Origin: Siniperca chuatsi
Taxonomy: Eukaryota; Chordata; Actinopteri; Centrarchiformes; Sinipercidae
DNA: 64,000 bases
NCBI RefSeq assembly: GCF_020085105.1
Contig: NC_058048.1
Span: 7,684,862 to 7,748,861 of the forward strand
Reading direction: 5' to 3'
Part shown: piece by piece, positions 41,996-56,400 of the stretch
Position numbering within the stretch: the first letter of the stretch is position 1
Layout of the letters: every line of letters begins with the position of its first letter
The notes under the pieces: model-generated
Told to the model about the DNA's origin: nothing
Database searches by the model: none
Seen by the model: the letters and a program-made list of their open reading frames with translations, nothing else
Made by a program: the position numbers and the translations under genes

Positions 41996-44154
41996 AATTA
42001 AAATTTAACCTAGAATTTTTCTGAACTCTGAATTAACTGAGTCATGTATTTGAAAATTTGTGAATTTGCCATTGTTGTATTAACTTTCAGTGTCATTCAG
42101 CTGCTAATGCAATCGCTACATCCTTCAGCATGTCAACCTAAGCCACTCGACAGCGAGTATCCACCCTGCTGAAGTATCCTTGAGCAAACCACTGAATAGC
42201 TTCCTATTAGCTGAAGAGATACTGTTGATGTAATTCTGATCTCTGAACTTCCTATACACATAAATATTCTTAAACAAATGCACAACCTCAGTTTTTTTTT
42301 TTTTTCAAAAAGATACCGTATACAATTCTATAGCTTACAGACCTTTGGAAACATTTCAAAACCTGTAATTCAATGGTGTGCATTATAAAATCTGAGGTAT
42401 TGCTGTATAGTAAGTGCTTCTGGAAATGGAAACCAAATGTATGGGGCTAAACAAATGCAAGTGAAACTGTACTGGACTGCTGGAAAACCTGCATGTAAAT
42501 TTGGATATTTTGAAAAGGTTTTGGCCGGCTCCTCCCGTCATCTGAACATGTCAACTGTCTGGACAACAGATATAATCTGCGTAAAGATGATCTGAGGCTT
42601 TTTGCTGCCAGGTGTCCTGGTTGCCCTGCTTAGGTCGTGACATGCAGCACCATCTCGTGACGAGACAGTCCTCTTGGCTTCCTACCAACGCCCCGCAGAC
42701 TGAGGCCATGTGTCTGCTCGCTTGTCTGTGAATAACTGCTCCTTGCTGCCTTCGTCTTTTTACTCGTTCTCCGTCATCTGCTTCCTGTCTCTCACATCTC
42801 GCACTCTGACTGTCGGTTCTGCTCGTCTCTTCTCTACTTTGCAACCAAACTCTAGCTTTTTTTCCGTTGATTGCCTCAGTGGATTTCCTTTTTCTTTGCT
42901 GCTTTTCCTCCTTAACGACCCTCTCTTCTGTGTCTTCTCTTTCTCGCTCTCGCTGAGACCCCGCAGCCAGGATGACTAGTCCAGTTGATGAGCGACACTG
43001 CCGCTTCCAGTGTCTCATGAATGGGAAGCAAATGCTGACCAATCATTCATCATAACACCAAAGGAAACAACTCTAACTAACCACTCAACCGACAGACTGC
43101 TCTCAGAACAAGACTTGAAATCACTTAAGTTTCATAACTCGACACGCCAAAATTCACACTCAGAGCTTTGTCAGCAGAGGACGACTCATCTTCTGCCAAA
43201 AAAGAATATTTCTCCACATCATTTACTTCATAAACTGGCTGACATTTATTCACTCAATAATTCAAGAGTACCACTAGCCAGAGTGAGTCAGTAGCTTCAG
43301 GGGATTGGTTTAAACTGCTAATTCAGACAGTCTCTAATGAAGCCATGCTGAACCTGTGGTTTTCAAAGATGTCCCAAGAAAACCCCTAACTCAGGAATAT
43401 GTCCTTACCATGATGTGCCTCTGTGGCTAAAACGCTCATCAATAATTGCTCATTCTGCGGCTGACAAGAATGAGTTATTCAAACTAAAATACAAGACATC
43501 TCGGCATGTAGAATGATGCATTAATCATAACTGCCGTGACCTTGGGCTAGTTTTTTTAGGTTGTGACATGACTTCATATTTGACAGAGAAAGAAAGAGAA
43601 AAATAAGCAGGAAGGGAGGGGGGAGGAAATTGTGGGAACCCTCAAATGAGGCACGCTTGTGTAACGTGATGGCTTCTGAAGCAGACTTGACATTAAAGCG
43701 GGAGGAAAACATATGGAGAATGAAGACATCAGCACAGAGAGGTATAGTGGAAAACTGAATGAAGGCATTGTGGACTTTTAAGGTGAGATGTCTTCACACT
43801 GCTCTGGATCCTCTGATATCCAAAGCCTCCGTGTGTCCATCCTCGTTGCCTAACCCTCCCATCATGTCACTCCGAGGGATTAAAGAAGCTAAAGCCTCTC
43901 CCTGCCTTCAGCCACACTGGACCAGGAATCACTGACTGAAAGCAGGGAAGGATTCATATTCTGCATGCACGTTACATATGCATTGGTATACTTGCATTTT
44001 AAATACCGTATATATGCACAGATATACAGTAGAACCACGCGCTGGTAAAGACACATGCACACGTGATAGAAGTGAGCAAGAACTCCCAAACTTCCCCACG
44101 TCAAAGCATCATTCTGAAGACCACAATCCCACACCTCACTCTGACAAGAACTCA

Positions 44155-45470
<1,316 letters not shown>

Positions 45471-45544
45471 TTTGTCTTCCATCTGTTTTTATCATCTTCT
45501 GTGTACACTGATACCTACTGTAACAAGGATGATCTTGGTGTTTA

Positions 45545-45566
45545 TACACACACACACACACACACA
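45545..45566. repeat. (CA)11 microsatellite
   Basis: Uninterrupted run upstream of the connexin gene. Confidence 0.9.
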
Positions 45567-45707
45567 ACCAGACAGAGACATGAGAGGCAGTGCCATGCAG
45601 AGGCTATGCAGAGAATGAGTGTGTGTTTATGTGTGTGTAAGATGGAAATGGAATTAGCGACTGACATCAAGAGTTAGAGTCATTTGCTTGAAGGATGCGC
45701 TCTCTTA

Positions 45708-45711
<4 letters not shown>

Positions 45712-45748
<37 letters not shown>
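45712..45748. repeat. (CT)18 microsatellite
   Basis: Uninterrupted run followed by a short CA tract. Confidence 0.95.
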
Positions 45749-45752
<4 letters not shown>

Positions 45753-45837
45753 ACACACACACAGTAGTCATGAAAGACCTTTTCTTTTAAAGAAAATGAT
45801 GACCATTACACTAAATTACATCACATCACTGAGGGAA

Positions 45838-46275
45838 AGATTATTTTCATTATCAATTAATCTATTATGTTTTGATTATTTAATGAATTAAAAGTGTATA
45901 AAATGTCAGACAATAGTGAAAAATGCCCCTCAGAGCCCATGTTGGGCAGGGCCGTACAGCTACCACCGAGGACGCTGAGGTCATTCTTCAGGATTTTTTT
46001 TAGGAATGTGGGGGTTTCAAACAACATAGGGAGGTATATACAATCTACAATTACAGACAAATTATTCATGGTGAAAGTATGATTAAGTCCAAATTCTTTC
46101 ATTTGACTGTTTTAGGCCAAAAACCCATTGACCCCATTGTCAGTCTTCCGTTAATGTGTTTTGTCTAAACCCCTACGATATTTAGCTTACAGTGATATTA
46201 AAAACAGGAAATCAGCAAATACTCACATTGACGGAGCTGGAACCAACAAACGTTTAACATTTAGCATGATAGCTG
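45838..46275. mobile_element. decayed and possibly interrupted MITE of the TAGGGCTG family
   Basis: The left part (attattttcattatcaatta through tgtcagacaatagtgaaaaa) and the right part (gatattaaaaacaggaaatc, then gagctggaaccaacaaacg) match the family body in order. The middle, about 45943-46170, does not, so it is an insertion or replaced segment. Confidence 0.5.
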
Positions 46276-46925
46276 ACTTGAAGCAGGTATAATCAATATT
46301 TCTTTATATTATGAATGGAAAATTATCACCTGACTCTGCAGTTCCTCTGGTTCACTCTCACGGTGTCGTTTTCGGCCACAGCAGGCAGCTGTTTTCAGAG
46401 AAAAACTGACTGTACACTACCTGCTTAGCACTAAGTGGCACGCAGACAAAGTTAGCATCCAGTCAGGTATTTCCCTCAGGAGTTGGTGGAGACCAAAAGG
46501 CTAGCAAAGAGAGCTAATATTGGACTAATGTTACATTTACGCAATGTCGACAGATGGGGAAGAACAGGAGAATCACCCCTTATTCTGAATTCCAAGGTAG
46601 TTATCCCTAGTGCAATGCTTGTAGTCACACCAGATAAATTAACTACTTTTGTTGTGATGTGTATTTGTAGCAGTTCGTTACCAAGTGAAACTAGATACAA
46701 ACAGTGTATAGCTCCTATGAAATTAGCCGAATCGATTGTAATAGTGTTAATACTGGATTATATTTGTATGTAAATGCCAGCAGTGGAATTACAAGCAGGA
46801 GGCCCACATGAATGTTTTTCCCCACTCAGCTGTTCACTGTTTTTTCCCTGCTCACAAGTATCTAAAATTTATATAAATTAAGTGTTTAATAATCATTTCA
46901 GCACTATTTTCATGTTTGAATGTAT

Positions 46926-48238
46926 TAAAAATTAAAAAAAAAAAAATCACAAAATCACATGTACATAAGTATTCGCAGCCTTTGCCATGACACTCAAAAT
47001 TGAGCTCAGGTGCATCTTGTTTCCACTGATCATCCTTGAGATGTTTCTACAACTTTATTGGAGTCGACCTGTGGTAAATTCAGTTGATTAGACACGATTT
47101 GGAAAGGCACACACCTGTCTATATAAGGTCCCACAGTTAACAGTGCATGTCGGAGCACAAACCAAGCCATGAAGTCCAAGGACTTTTCTGAAGACCTCCG
47201 AGACAGGATTGTATCGAGGCACAGATCTGGGGAAGGGTACAGAAACATTTCTGCAGCATTGAAGGTCCCAATGAGCACAGTGGCCTCCATCATCCGTAAA
47301 TGGAAGAAGTTTGGAACCACCAGGACTCTTCCTAGAGCTGGCCACCCGGCCAAACTAAGCGATCGGGGGGAGAAGGGCCTTAGTCAGGGAGGTGACCAAG
47401 AACCCGATGGTCACTCTGACAGAGCTCCAGCTCTCTCTTTGGAGAGAGGAGAACCTTCCAGAAGAACAACCATCTCTGCAACACTCCACCTATCAGGCCT
47501 GTATGGTAGAGGGGCCAGACGGAAGCCACTCCTCAGTAAAAGGCACATGACAGCCCACCTGGAGTTTGCCAAAAGGCACCTGAAGGACTCTCAGACTATG
47601 AGAAACAATTCTTGTCGGGATGTTTTTTCAGCGGCAGGAACTGGGAGACTAGTCAGGATAGAGGGAAGGATGAATGCAGCAATGTACAGAGACATCCTTG
47701 ATGAGAACCTGCTTCAGAGCGCTCTGGACTTCAGAGTGGGGCGACGGTTCATCTTCCAACAGGACAACGACCCTAAGCACACAGCCAAGATAACAAAGGA
47801 GTGGCTACGGGACAACTCTGTGACCGTCCTTGAGTGGCCCAGACTTGAACCCGATTTGAACATCTCTGGAGAGATCTGAAAATGACTGTGCACCAACACT
47901 CCCCATCCAACCTGATGGAGATTGAAGTCCTGCAAAGAAGAATGGGAGAAACTGCCCACAAATAGGTGTGCCAAGCTCGTAGCATCATACTCCAAAAGAC
48001 TTAAGGCTGGAATTGGTGCCAAGGTGCTTCAAAGTATTGAGCAGAGGTTGTGAATACTTATGTACTTTGTTCATATTTTTTTTATTAATAAATTAGCAAA
48101 AACTTTAAACTTCATGTTGTCATTATGAAGTATTGTTTGTAGATTTGAGGAAACTAATGAATTTAATCCATTTTTGGAATAAGGCTATGACATAATGTGG
48201 AAAAGTAAAGCCTGTGACTACTTTACACATGCACTGCA
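46926..48238 (+). mobile_element. decayed Tc1/mariner-type DNA transposon, 5'-truncated
   Basis: A Tc1-like element with a broken transposase. The 3' end keeps the typical terminal region (an AT-rich stretch, then a block ending in tttacacatgcactgcag). The left end begins abruptly at about 46926 inside the A-rich sequence where the internal edge of the left terminal repeat should be, so the left inverted repeat is missing. Confidence 0.85.
47169..48045 (+). pseudogene. Tc1-like transposase pseudogene
   Basis: A frame from MKSKDFSEDLRDRIVSRHRS reads into the paired helix-turn-helix DNA-binding domain (IRKWKKFGTTRTLPRAGHPA) and later QQDNDPKHTAK, which carries the second catalytic Asp. The segment that should hold the first catalytic Asp (the WSDE region) is deleted: KDSQTMRNNS jumps directly to a sequence equivalent to the GCFSAAGTG block. 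A further frameshift lies near 47400-47450, and the PDLNPIE block that carries the last acidic residue is disrupted. It cannot make an active enzyme. Confidence 0.85.
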
Positions 48239-48239
48239 G

Positions 48240-50400
48240 CTTGCAGCACAAACCTCAGTGTGTCCACGTGCCTCTACCTGTACTCCACTAGAGTATCTGT
48301 GAGCCCGACACAGTGAAGAGGTGAGACAGGCCGGGGGACACTGGGCTGCCGTCACTTTGCAGCAAATGAGCCTGGGATCACATGACTCCTATTCACTCAT
48401 ACCCCCCCCCCAATGCAGTGCAGCTGAGTGTTTGCGGCTTCCTGTCGCTCCCCAGGCAGGAGTAAATAATCTATGCTTAAGGGTGTAATGAGTGACTGTG
48501 TGCGCGCGCACACGTAATCTGTCCCACTCCATGCCAAGACAATCTGGCAGCACTGTGTCTCACACATGACCAAAGTAAGGCAAAAGGAAAAATAAACACA
48601 GCTGCAATCTGCCTCCATCTGGCATGAGCGCACAAGAAAACAATAAGATATTTCTCTAACCTCCTAATATCCTTGTAAGGCGATTATTTCTGTATTATTC
48701 CTGAATGTTCTTACAGAACTAACATTTTTAGCCACACTAGCATCATGGCACCAGTTTAGTACAGACTGAAATTTCTCAACTGTTGGATGCATTGCCATTA
48801 AATTTTCTACAGTAATTGTCCCAAGAGGATAACCCCTACTGACTTTGGTGGTCCCCTGCCATTTACTCTAGCGCCACCATGAGGTTGACATTTGTGGTTT
48901 TGGGTAAAACTTTGCAACTCTTATGGATTGTCATGAAACTTGGTACAAACATTTACTGTCCCCCTGACTTTTCATTTGGCGCCATCATCAAGTCAAAATT
49001 TTAACTAATTAATCTGGAAACTAATGACACTGCCATCAGCCTCACCTACAGCATAGACAGTCGTGTACTATAGTGTATTCTGAGCTAAATCCTTTAAGTA
49101 GAAAAGTAATGGATGGGCTTCCTTGGGTACAAACTGAGGCTTTGTGAGTCTGCGGGTTAATTCATCAGCAGGTAGTTGGCATGAAAACGTTGATAAGCCG
49201 CTAAAATGGGAGGTGGTCCAGGGTCCACTACTCACTTTGTCTTGCAAGGGGGGGAGGGAGAGCAACTGATTCAGACAACTAGGTGGGTGGGGGGCTTCTG
49301 CCTACTCTGAAGGTAAAAGATTACATTTTCACACTGATTAACGGATAAGAAGCTTTGGCGTAGCTCCAGGCCCCATGGGAGGGAATGTGTGTGCATGTGT
49401 GCGTGCACGTCCTTGTTCACACCAGCAGGACACTGAAGGCAATTATGGTTTTAAGCCAGCGGGTTGGAATCAATTATCACATGCCAACTTCCTCAAGCCC
49501 ATCTGTCTGGAGGTTTTTTCATGTAAGATTAAAATAAAAAAAAATAAAAAAATCATTAATCTACTTCAATGTAACTCCATTTAATCAGGTAATCTAATTA
49601 TGGGGATTAAAAAAATGCATGTATTTTTCATTTCAGTTGCCTTTTCTCTTAACTTTTTAAAATCACTGTCTAATACTTTTTGCTGTATGTTAACCTGGGT
49701 GTCATGGCATCTAAAGCAGATACACAGAAACTCAATAGATAAGAGAAAACCTGAATGAAGGTTGCAACTCCTGTAGTTCTTCCCTTGAGGAATACTGATG
49801 AAATTTCTTGACAACACTGAACATCTTATGAAACATTACTTACTGGTGTGATATTGATGCAAACCCTTAAAAGTTTCACCAAGAAATTTAGGATATATTA
49901 CAAAGTCTACACATTTGAAATTGCAGTAATCTTGAGAAATATCAGGCTCACCAATAGCGGACACAAACCTGACCAATATCTCCGCAGTAGATAGTAACAC
50001 TTCATGTGACCGACCCCATTAACCAAGGCTGCAAGTCTTCACTCATGTACGAGCAGAGTAGTGACACACTGACACTTGACCTCAGCAGACCCAGGAAACC
50101 TCATCCTGATAGGAGTCATATTACATAACACACACTGAAACAACATTATCTGAATAGAAGTGTGAAAAGTGATATCAAACTTGCAAGACACACAAACACA
50201 CAGCAGTACAGGAAATAAACCACACTGAAACCCAACACTTTTCACTGATTTGACATATGCACTTGTAATCTTCTCAAAGGGTCAAACAACAGCCCTCAAC
50301 AGTCATTAAGTTGTATATACACAGCTACGTTATGGTGCGTTTGTGGCTTTAAATGCTGCCCAGCCTCTGGTGTTCAGCTCCTGTGGTCTGTGGCTCGGCA
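48240..50400. other. intergenic region 3' of nop53
   Basis: It holds the dispersed repeat at 48770-49000 and otherwise nothing recognisable. The nop53 3' UTR must lie just left of 50401, but no clear AATAAA on the minus strand was found in the first 180 bases. Confidence 0.5.
48770..49000. mobile_element. dispersed fish repeat, copy 2, inverted relative to 41440
   Basis: It shares ctgactttggtggtcccctg, ccatgaggttgacatttgtg and ggattgtcatgaaacttgg with the reverse complement of copy 1. Confidence 0.6.
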
Positions 50401-53400
50401 CTAAGTGATCTCTCTAAAAGCCCTCTTCTCCACATACTTCAGCTTGTGTCTCCTCTTGAACCTAAGAGACGGGGGAAGGGTGGTAGCAGAGAGGCAGAAA
50501 CGCACATTTTAAAATCAATATACACCTCATGAATGTGTACATCACTGTGAGCCTTTGATGAGATGTTACATAAGAGTGAGGCAGAAGTCCTTACTTGGCT
50601 CTTTCTCTTGGTTCAATCAGGTTCCTCTTCTGCAGACTCTTGAAGCGGTCCTTGAGGACGCTGCCCTCTGGCTGCAGAGTCACAGCATTACACGAGGTGA
50701 GACAAATTCATGAGACAAATGTCGCTCTGCTTTGACTCAATGCGCAATTCCCACCCAAATTTTAAAATCCCATTCACACCATAAAGGCTGATTTAAAGTA
50801 TTATTCAGAGACATAATGGCAGGAGATAAGAGAGAAGAGCCGGGAATTTGCCACCGGCAATTAGATCCTATGAAACTGTAATGATCCCTGTGGGGAAAAG
50901 TGGGTCGTCGCAGTATTAGAGAATAGGATAAAGCTTAGAATAAGACAATGCTGAGTGCTGAAGATAATACACCAACTAAATGAACCAAAACTCATTACAG
51001 ATAAAGACTCTGTGTCCTCACTGGCAAAGGTCAAAGTGGATGAGCAAGCAAACATTGTAACAGTTGGTGAAGTACCTTGAGTCGTCGCAGGGAGCCGGCC
51101 AGCTCGTCACTCAACTGAACCTCCAGGTCCTGAGCCTGAAACCTGCAAATAAGGACCGAAAGGTTTACAACATAAAATAGGTCCATCCACATACTGCCCC
51201 CTGCTGAAGTAACCACAGGTAAGGATAAACATGAATACATTACACATTTGTCTCCATAACTTAAGGTGACAAAAGGACAGTGAAAATGTAAGGGCTTAGT
51301 GGCAATAAGCATGTATGTCCACGTCGACACATTTCTTAAGTAAATCACTAGAAACATTTGGGGTTACTCCAATTAGTCAAATTCATTTTGCTAAATAAAG
51401 GATGCTGAGAGAAAAACTGGTACTAGGGAAAACATCATTTGTGATGCTGAAATGGCACTGGAGAGCCAACAAAGAAGTTGACTACTGCCAACAGAAAACT
51501 GATCTGCAATCTGTACAACTTGTATACGGTCTCATCATTCTTTGCCTCATTAAAAATAACATTGTTGCCACTGAACATACTACGAGAACTTATGGGGGAT
51601 GTTACTCTGTCACTTAGCATCTGACGGTCTATAACGAGTCCAACTAAACCAGAACCTACAGGGGTTTAAAAACGCAGCTGCGTGCTAAACTGGACCTGGT
51701 TTGTTTAACTGTCTGGCCTCCGTCAGTCTAAAACTTCTGCTTTTCGCATTAAGGCTAAATGTCAAATCATCACAAATTGACATGTGGACCCACTGACATT
51801 GACTCGCACAAATATTTAAAAAATATAAATTTAAAAATAACATTACCATTTAATCAAACTATGGTGAGATGAGTTTTTATCCCAAATTCTGTCTCATATT
51901 CCCAGCAGCAGAAATCAACAGACTTAAATATTTGTGTTTATATTACATCCTAGATCACTGTCCGTGCCTTCACCTCCTCTTGCCTTGATTCTTGCTGGAA
52001 TACACTGGCTCCCTGTTGAGTTCAGTTCAAGATTCTAGTTACTTTTAAAGCCCTTTGTGGTATACGCATTTTGGATGCATATAATATTGTACTCACACTT
52101 GCTGCTGCTCTTATAAAACAACATATTCTGACACACTAAAGACCAGAGTAATGTAGACCGTCTTCTCTTAAATCACACCTGCAGGAGGTTGAAGTTAAAC
52201 CTCAGGTATGATGACCTCTAGTGGCATTTAAGTGGTCTCTACAGGACACAGCAATGGGCTTAAGAGACCATGAGATTTTTTATTCCACACAACATAGGTT
52301 TAAACCTGTACTAAACCTTAAACTGCAGCTAAGCTAATGACAGAGCAACAGCCCCATAGAAGCTGGGTTTTGTAACCCCAGCGGATAAAGATAACCCTGG
52401 GAATAAAAACATGCATGTCACATGGGTTTTACAGCGTTAAAAGGGCACTCCACCAGTTTTACACACAAAGATCAGTTTACTCGTCACAAGAAAAATACCA
52501 CTCAGCCTGTGAGTAGTAGTAGTAGTATATTACTAGTACATGTGAATAATATTTTACTTGGCTCTAAAGGGAGCTTTACAAAGTCTGAGGAATCTCATCA
52601 GGCTTATCTCGGATTGGGCTTCAGACAAAAGAAAGCCTGCCTTACAAACTGACGGTGTGGAGTTTGAAAGAAGTGGACATTAACAAAGAGACGCTATTGT
52701 GTTGCATTACGGGAAACATAGAATCCAGTGTTTTTGAAGCTCGAGCATAGCTCGGCCTCTGCCCTATACGTTTTGACCATTTCTTAGACCTGTCTATTGT
52801 GAGTCCCCCAAATTTATCAGTGTGCAAATCACCGAAGTAGCCCTTTAACATGTGGAAGCAGGTGGGAGGGGAGTGCTAGGCGTGTACTTGAGTTTGCCGA
52901 GGCGTCTGGGTTGAGCTTTCTGGGCCTCCTGGTTGGCCTTGCGTTGTTTCTGTTTGGCCTTGGTTTTCTGGTCCTGCTGTTTGATGGAGGCCTTTATGGA
53001 GCGAAGCTGGAAGAGCTGCTGATGCTGGCCAATCTGCCGTCTGCTGGCCAGCCGCCGCTGCTCCTGGGATGGAAAGAGGAAGAAAGAGAGGACTGTTAGA
53101 TGGCCAGTGGAGCAACGGCACTACGGCACTCGCCATTACAACTGACACTTTCGTTTACTAGTTTGGCGATCCATCTAAAAATGAAAAGCACCGTGTTCTT
53201 TGCTACAAGAGGTTATCAAACATTTTGCTCTTTAAGAATCACATACAAAACAAGCTCGGCAATTCCAAACTTGTCTCTGAAAAGTTTAAAAGTGCCTTAA
53301 AGTAGGGCTGTAACCAGCGATTATTTTCATTAATCTGCTGATTTTCTTTATCTATGAAATGTTAAAAAAACAAATATGGCCATCATGAGTTTCCAGAGCC

Positions 53401-56400
53401 CAAGGTGTGTCTTCAAATGTCTTGTTCTATCCAACCTACATCCCAGATATTTAATTTACTGTCACATATGACAAAAGTAAAAAAACATGTCACATCCAAG
53501 AAGCTAGAACCAGTAAATGTTGAGCATTTTTGCTTTAATGACTGAAAGAAAAACGGAAAATATTAATTATCAAAATTGTTTCTTTTCTTTCGATCGACTA
53601 ATCAATTAAACAACTAATTGTTTCAGATCTCCGTTAAAGTCCTTCTCTTCAAGTTCCAACTTTCAGCTTTAGGAGTCGTAAACATCTTGTGCTCCTGATA
53701 TCAAATCTGATGAATTAAAAAAAAAAAAAAGGTAATTAATTAATTAACCTGATCAATAAATCTTGCAGTGCTCAGTTTCAAGAGTCACTTTATCAAAACG
53801 CTTCATTACATTCTTAGAGATTTTCTAGAGGAGTGGAATGATTTCTATCAATAGAAACTCAACCTGTACCTGTATTCACAGCTGACATTAACATTGAAAC
53901 AGTCCAAACTTGTCTATGAATGTGTAGGATTACTTATATAGTAGAAATCACTTTACTGGAATGTTTCTGAAGTGAAAGTCTTTAAAAATTAGTCAAGTAT
54001 GAATTCTGTATGTACCTTAATTTTTTCTGCCCTCTCTCTCTTCCTCTGTCTCTCCGTTTTCTTCTCTGCCAGTGAGATGGCTCCCACTGCCACGTCCTCC
54101 TCTTCTCCCTCTTCCCCATTAGGAGCCGCTTCTTCTTCGTTCTCCTCTTCTACCAGGCCTTCCACCTGCTCTCTGAAGACCGTCTCCTGCAGAACACACG
54201 TTGGATAAAATCAAAGATCCAAATTTCCACAACATTAAGAATAAACCAAAGACGATGGACGAGCTGGAATAATCATCTGTACCTCTGTTGCTGTGTCTTC
54301 TCTGTTGACAGCCAGCTGTCTCTCTATTTTGTCTGCCTCCTTTTGTTTCTTGACCTCCACCTCATGGGCCTCCTGCAGCAAGGCCTGGGTTCACAGAGAG
54401 AGGGAGGAGAGGAGAGAGATCAGTCAGTCGATGCTGGTCATTACAACAAGATAAACAATGAACAACATGTTATTGTTTTGGAAATTAAATGAATTAACAT
54501 AAATAACTTTTTAATCAAAACATAAATGAACTGCTTTTGTACTGGATAAACCCAACAGCAAATCACAACAAACGCAAGACCTCTAAAAAAAAAAGGTCAT
54601 ACGAAGGTTGTACGAGCTTTAGTATCACTTGTTAACGAGTAACGGTCCACTGTTTAAAATGACTGTACATTTAAAATGCTGATGCCTAGCCAGTAGTAAG
54701 TCTGTAGGTTGTAGAGCCGCGACTCACCTGATGGGAGAAGAAGTCTGGGTTGTAGGATCCTCCAGGAGCGATCACCTCCACAGCAGGAAGCACAGACGGC
54801 TTCTCATTTAACTTCTCTGGACGCTGACAAAACAGTGATGCAGCCACATTGATCAAACTCAAACCGCCACACATAACATAAAACATTAGTCCCCTGCTGG
54901 CGGCTCATTAGAGGAAATCAAACTGTAGAGGGATGTTTACTTTAACCAGTCACTTAAATCTCTCACAATAACCGACATTTATTCTCACCTTGACACGCTT
55001 CTTGCCCGTCTGCTGAAGGTACCAGGGGTCAGCTGCATCTTTGTCTACATTAAAAAGAAAAATTGGTTTCAAATATGAGCATTTACGTGTGCTAAAGACA
55101 GCTGATCGGAATTTGGCGGCAAACATTAGCGCAAAAGTCCACATTTTCAAAATAATGTAGCTGCAAATCTATGATCAGTTCAGATTCCTGTACGTTGTTC
55201 AATTTTTAGTTCGTACAGCTGCCAGAAAGATTGGGTTTAAAAAGGATGAGTGTGACTATCGTAACACATTTCTCTTTTGGATCCCCCTGATCACCATCAG
55301 CTGGCAGACACAAGAGTCTTGGTTTAGCTGAAGAACTCTTTAAAATATTCATCCACTTGCATCGTGCCCACATCTCAAGCTCTGATCGCGTTTGCCTGCG
55401 GAGCAAACATGATACTGTACACTTATCCCAACTGTATGACAAATGCAGCTTAGGTTTAGCCTCTAACTCCCACATGGAAGGACCCACGGTCCAAGAGATG
55501 CACATTTTAGGTTATTATGTTCTTATCAAATTCTTATGAATGATTAACAACCTGTTTATTACCAACATCCCTATTTTGGACATTTGGATCTTAACATAAA
55601 CTCTATACATTTATTTCTACATGTGTATCCTCAGATCCCAGATGACCATTCACACAACGGTAGTCTGAGCTCCGTGTTGCTCTTCACATTCCCATGAAGG
55701 AAATACTGGGAGCGCAAGGATGGGATCATCACTGGACGGACGGACAGACAGAGACAGACAGACAGAGCACTCAAACTCAACTCACACTCTTGTCCCCACA
55801 TGTCATAGTAGTCTCTGTCTGGGTTGTTGTTGGCCTCTGTCACTGCCTTCTTGGCCGTCCTGTCGAGCGGCCGTCTGTTCAGCAGCTGTTTCTGCCTCCG
55901 TGGCACCACGCCTTTGGCTGCCAGCTGCTCTGCCTTCTGGGCAATGCGACGGAGTTTCTTGGCATTAGGTTGCTGATAGGCCAGCACACTGCAAAAGCAA
56001 AAGCAGCAACTAGCACACTAAATGTTTCGGCCTGTTTGATTTGACACTGTCTACTTCATGATGCATGTTTGCATAATCCTCAGATCGCAGGACACCATTT
56101 ACACAACAGTCTCCCGAGCTCCTGTGTGTTGTCTTCACATTCCCATGAAAGAAATACTGGGAGCGCAAGAATGAGATCATCACCGGACACACTCAAAACA
56201 TTTAAATAAAACAAATACAAGGCTGATTTTTCAATATATTTTAAAAATACTCAGATTTAACAGACACATATATGAGGTTGCTCCAAAAATAACATGATCC
56301 TTTACTAACAGACTTAAGGAACCTCTTCCTCTAGTCAGGTCAGAGGTCAGATACAATGTAACACCATGAAAACAGTCGGCCAGTCCCCTTGCCCACAGAC

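Noticed and set aside
42551-43042. 163-residue Arg/Glu/Gln-rich open frame on the minus strand
   Set aside because: Composition follows a CT-rich plus strand; no domain and no promoter context.
52560-52610. third C/D snoRNA in nop53 intron 9 (TGATGA on the minus strand)
   Set aside because: No properly spaced D box and no terminal stem; it also lies inside a MITE.
55781-55790. earlier nop53 exon 4 donor AGA/gtgtga
   Set aside because: It gives an immediate stop after joining to exon 5; GAGT/gtgagt keeps the frame open.
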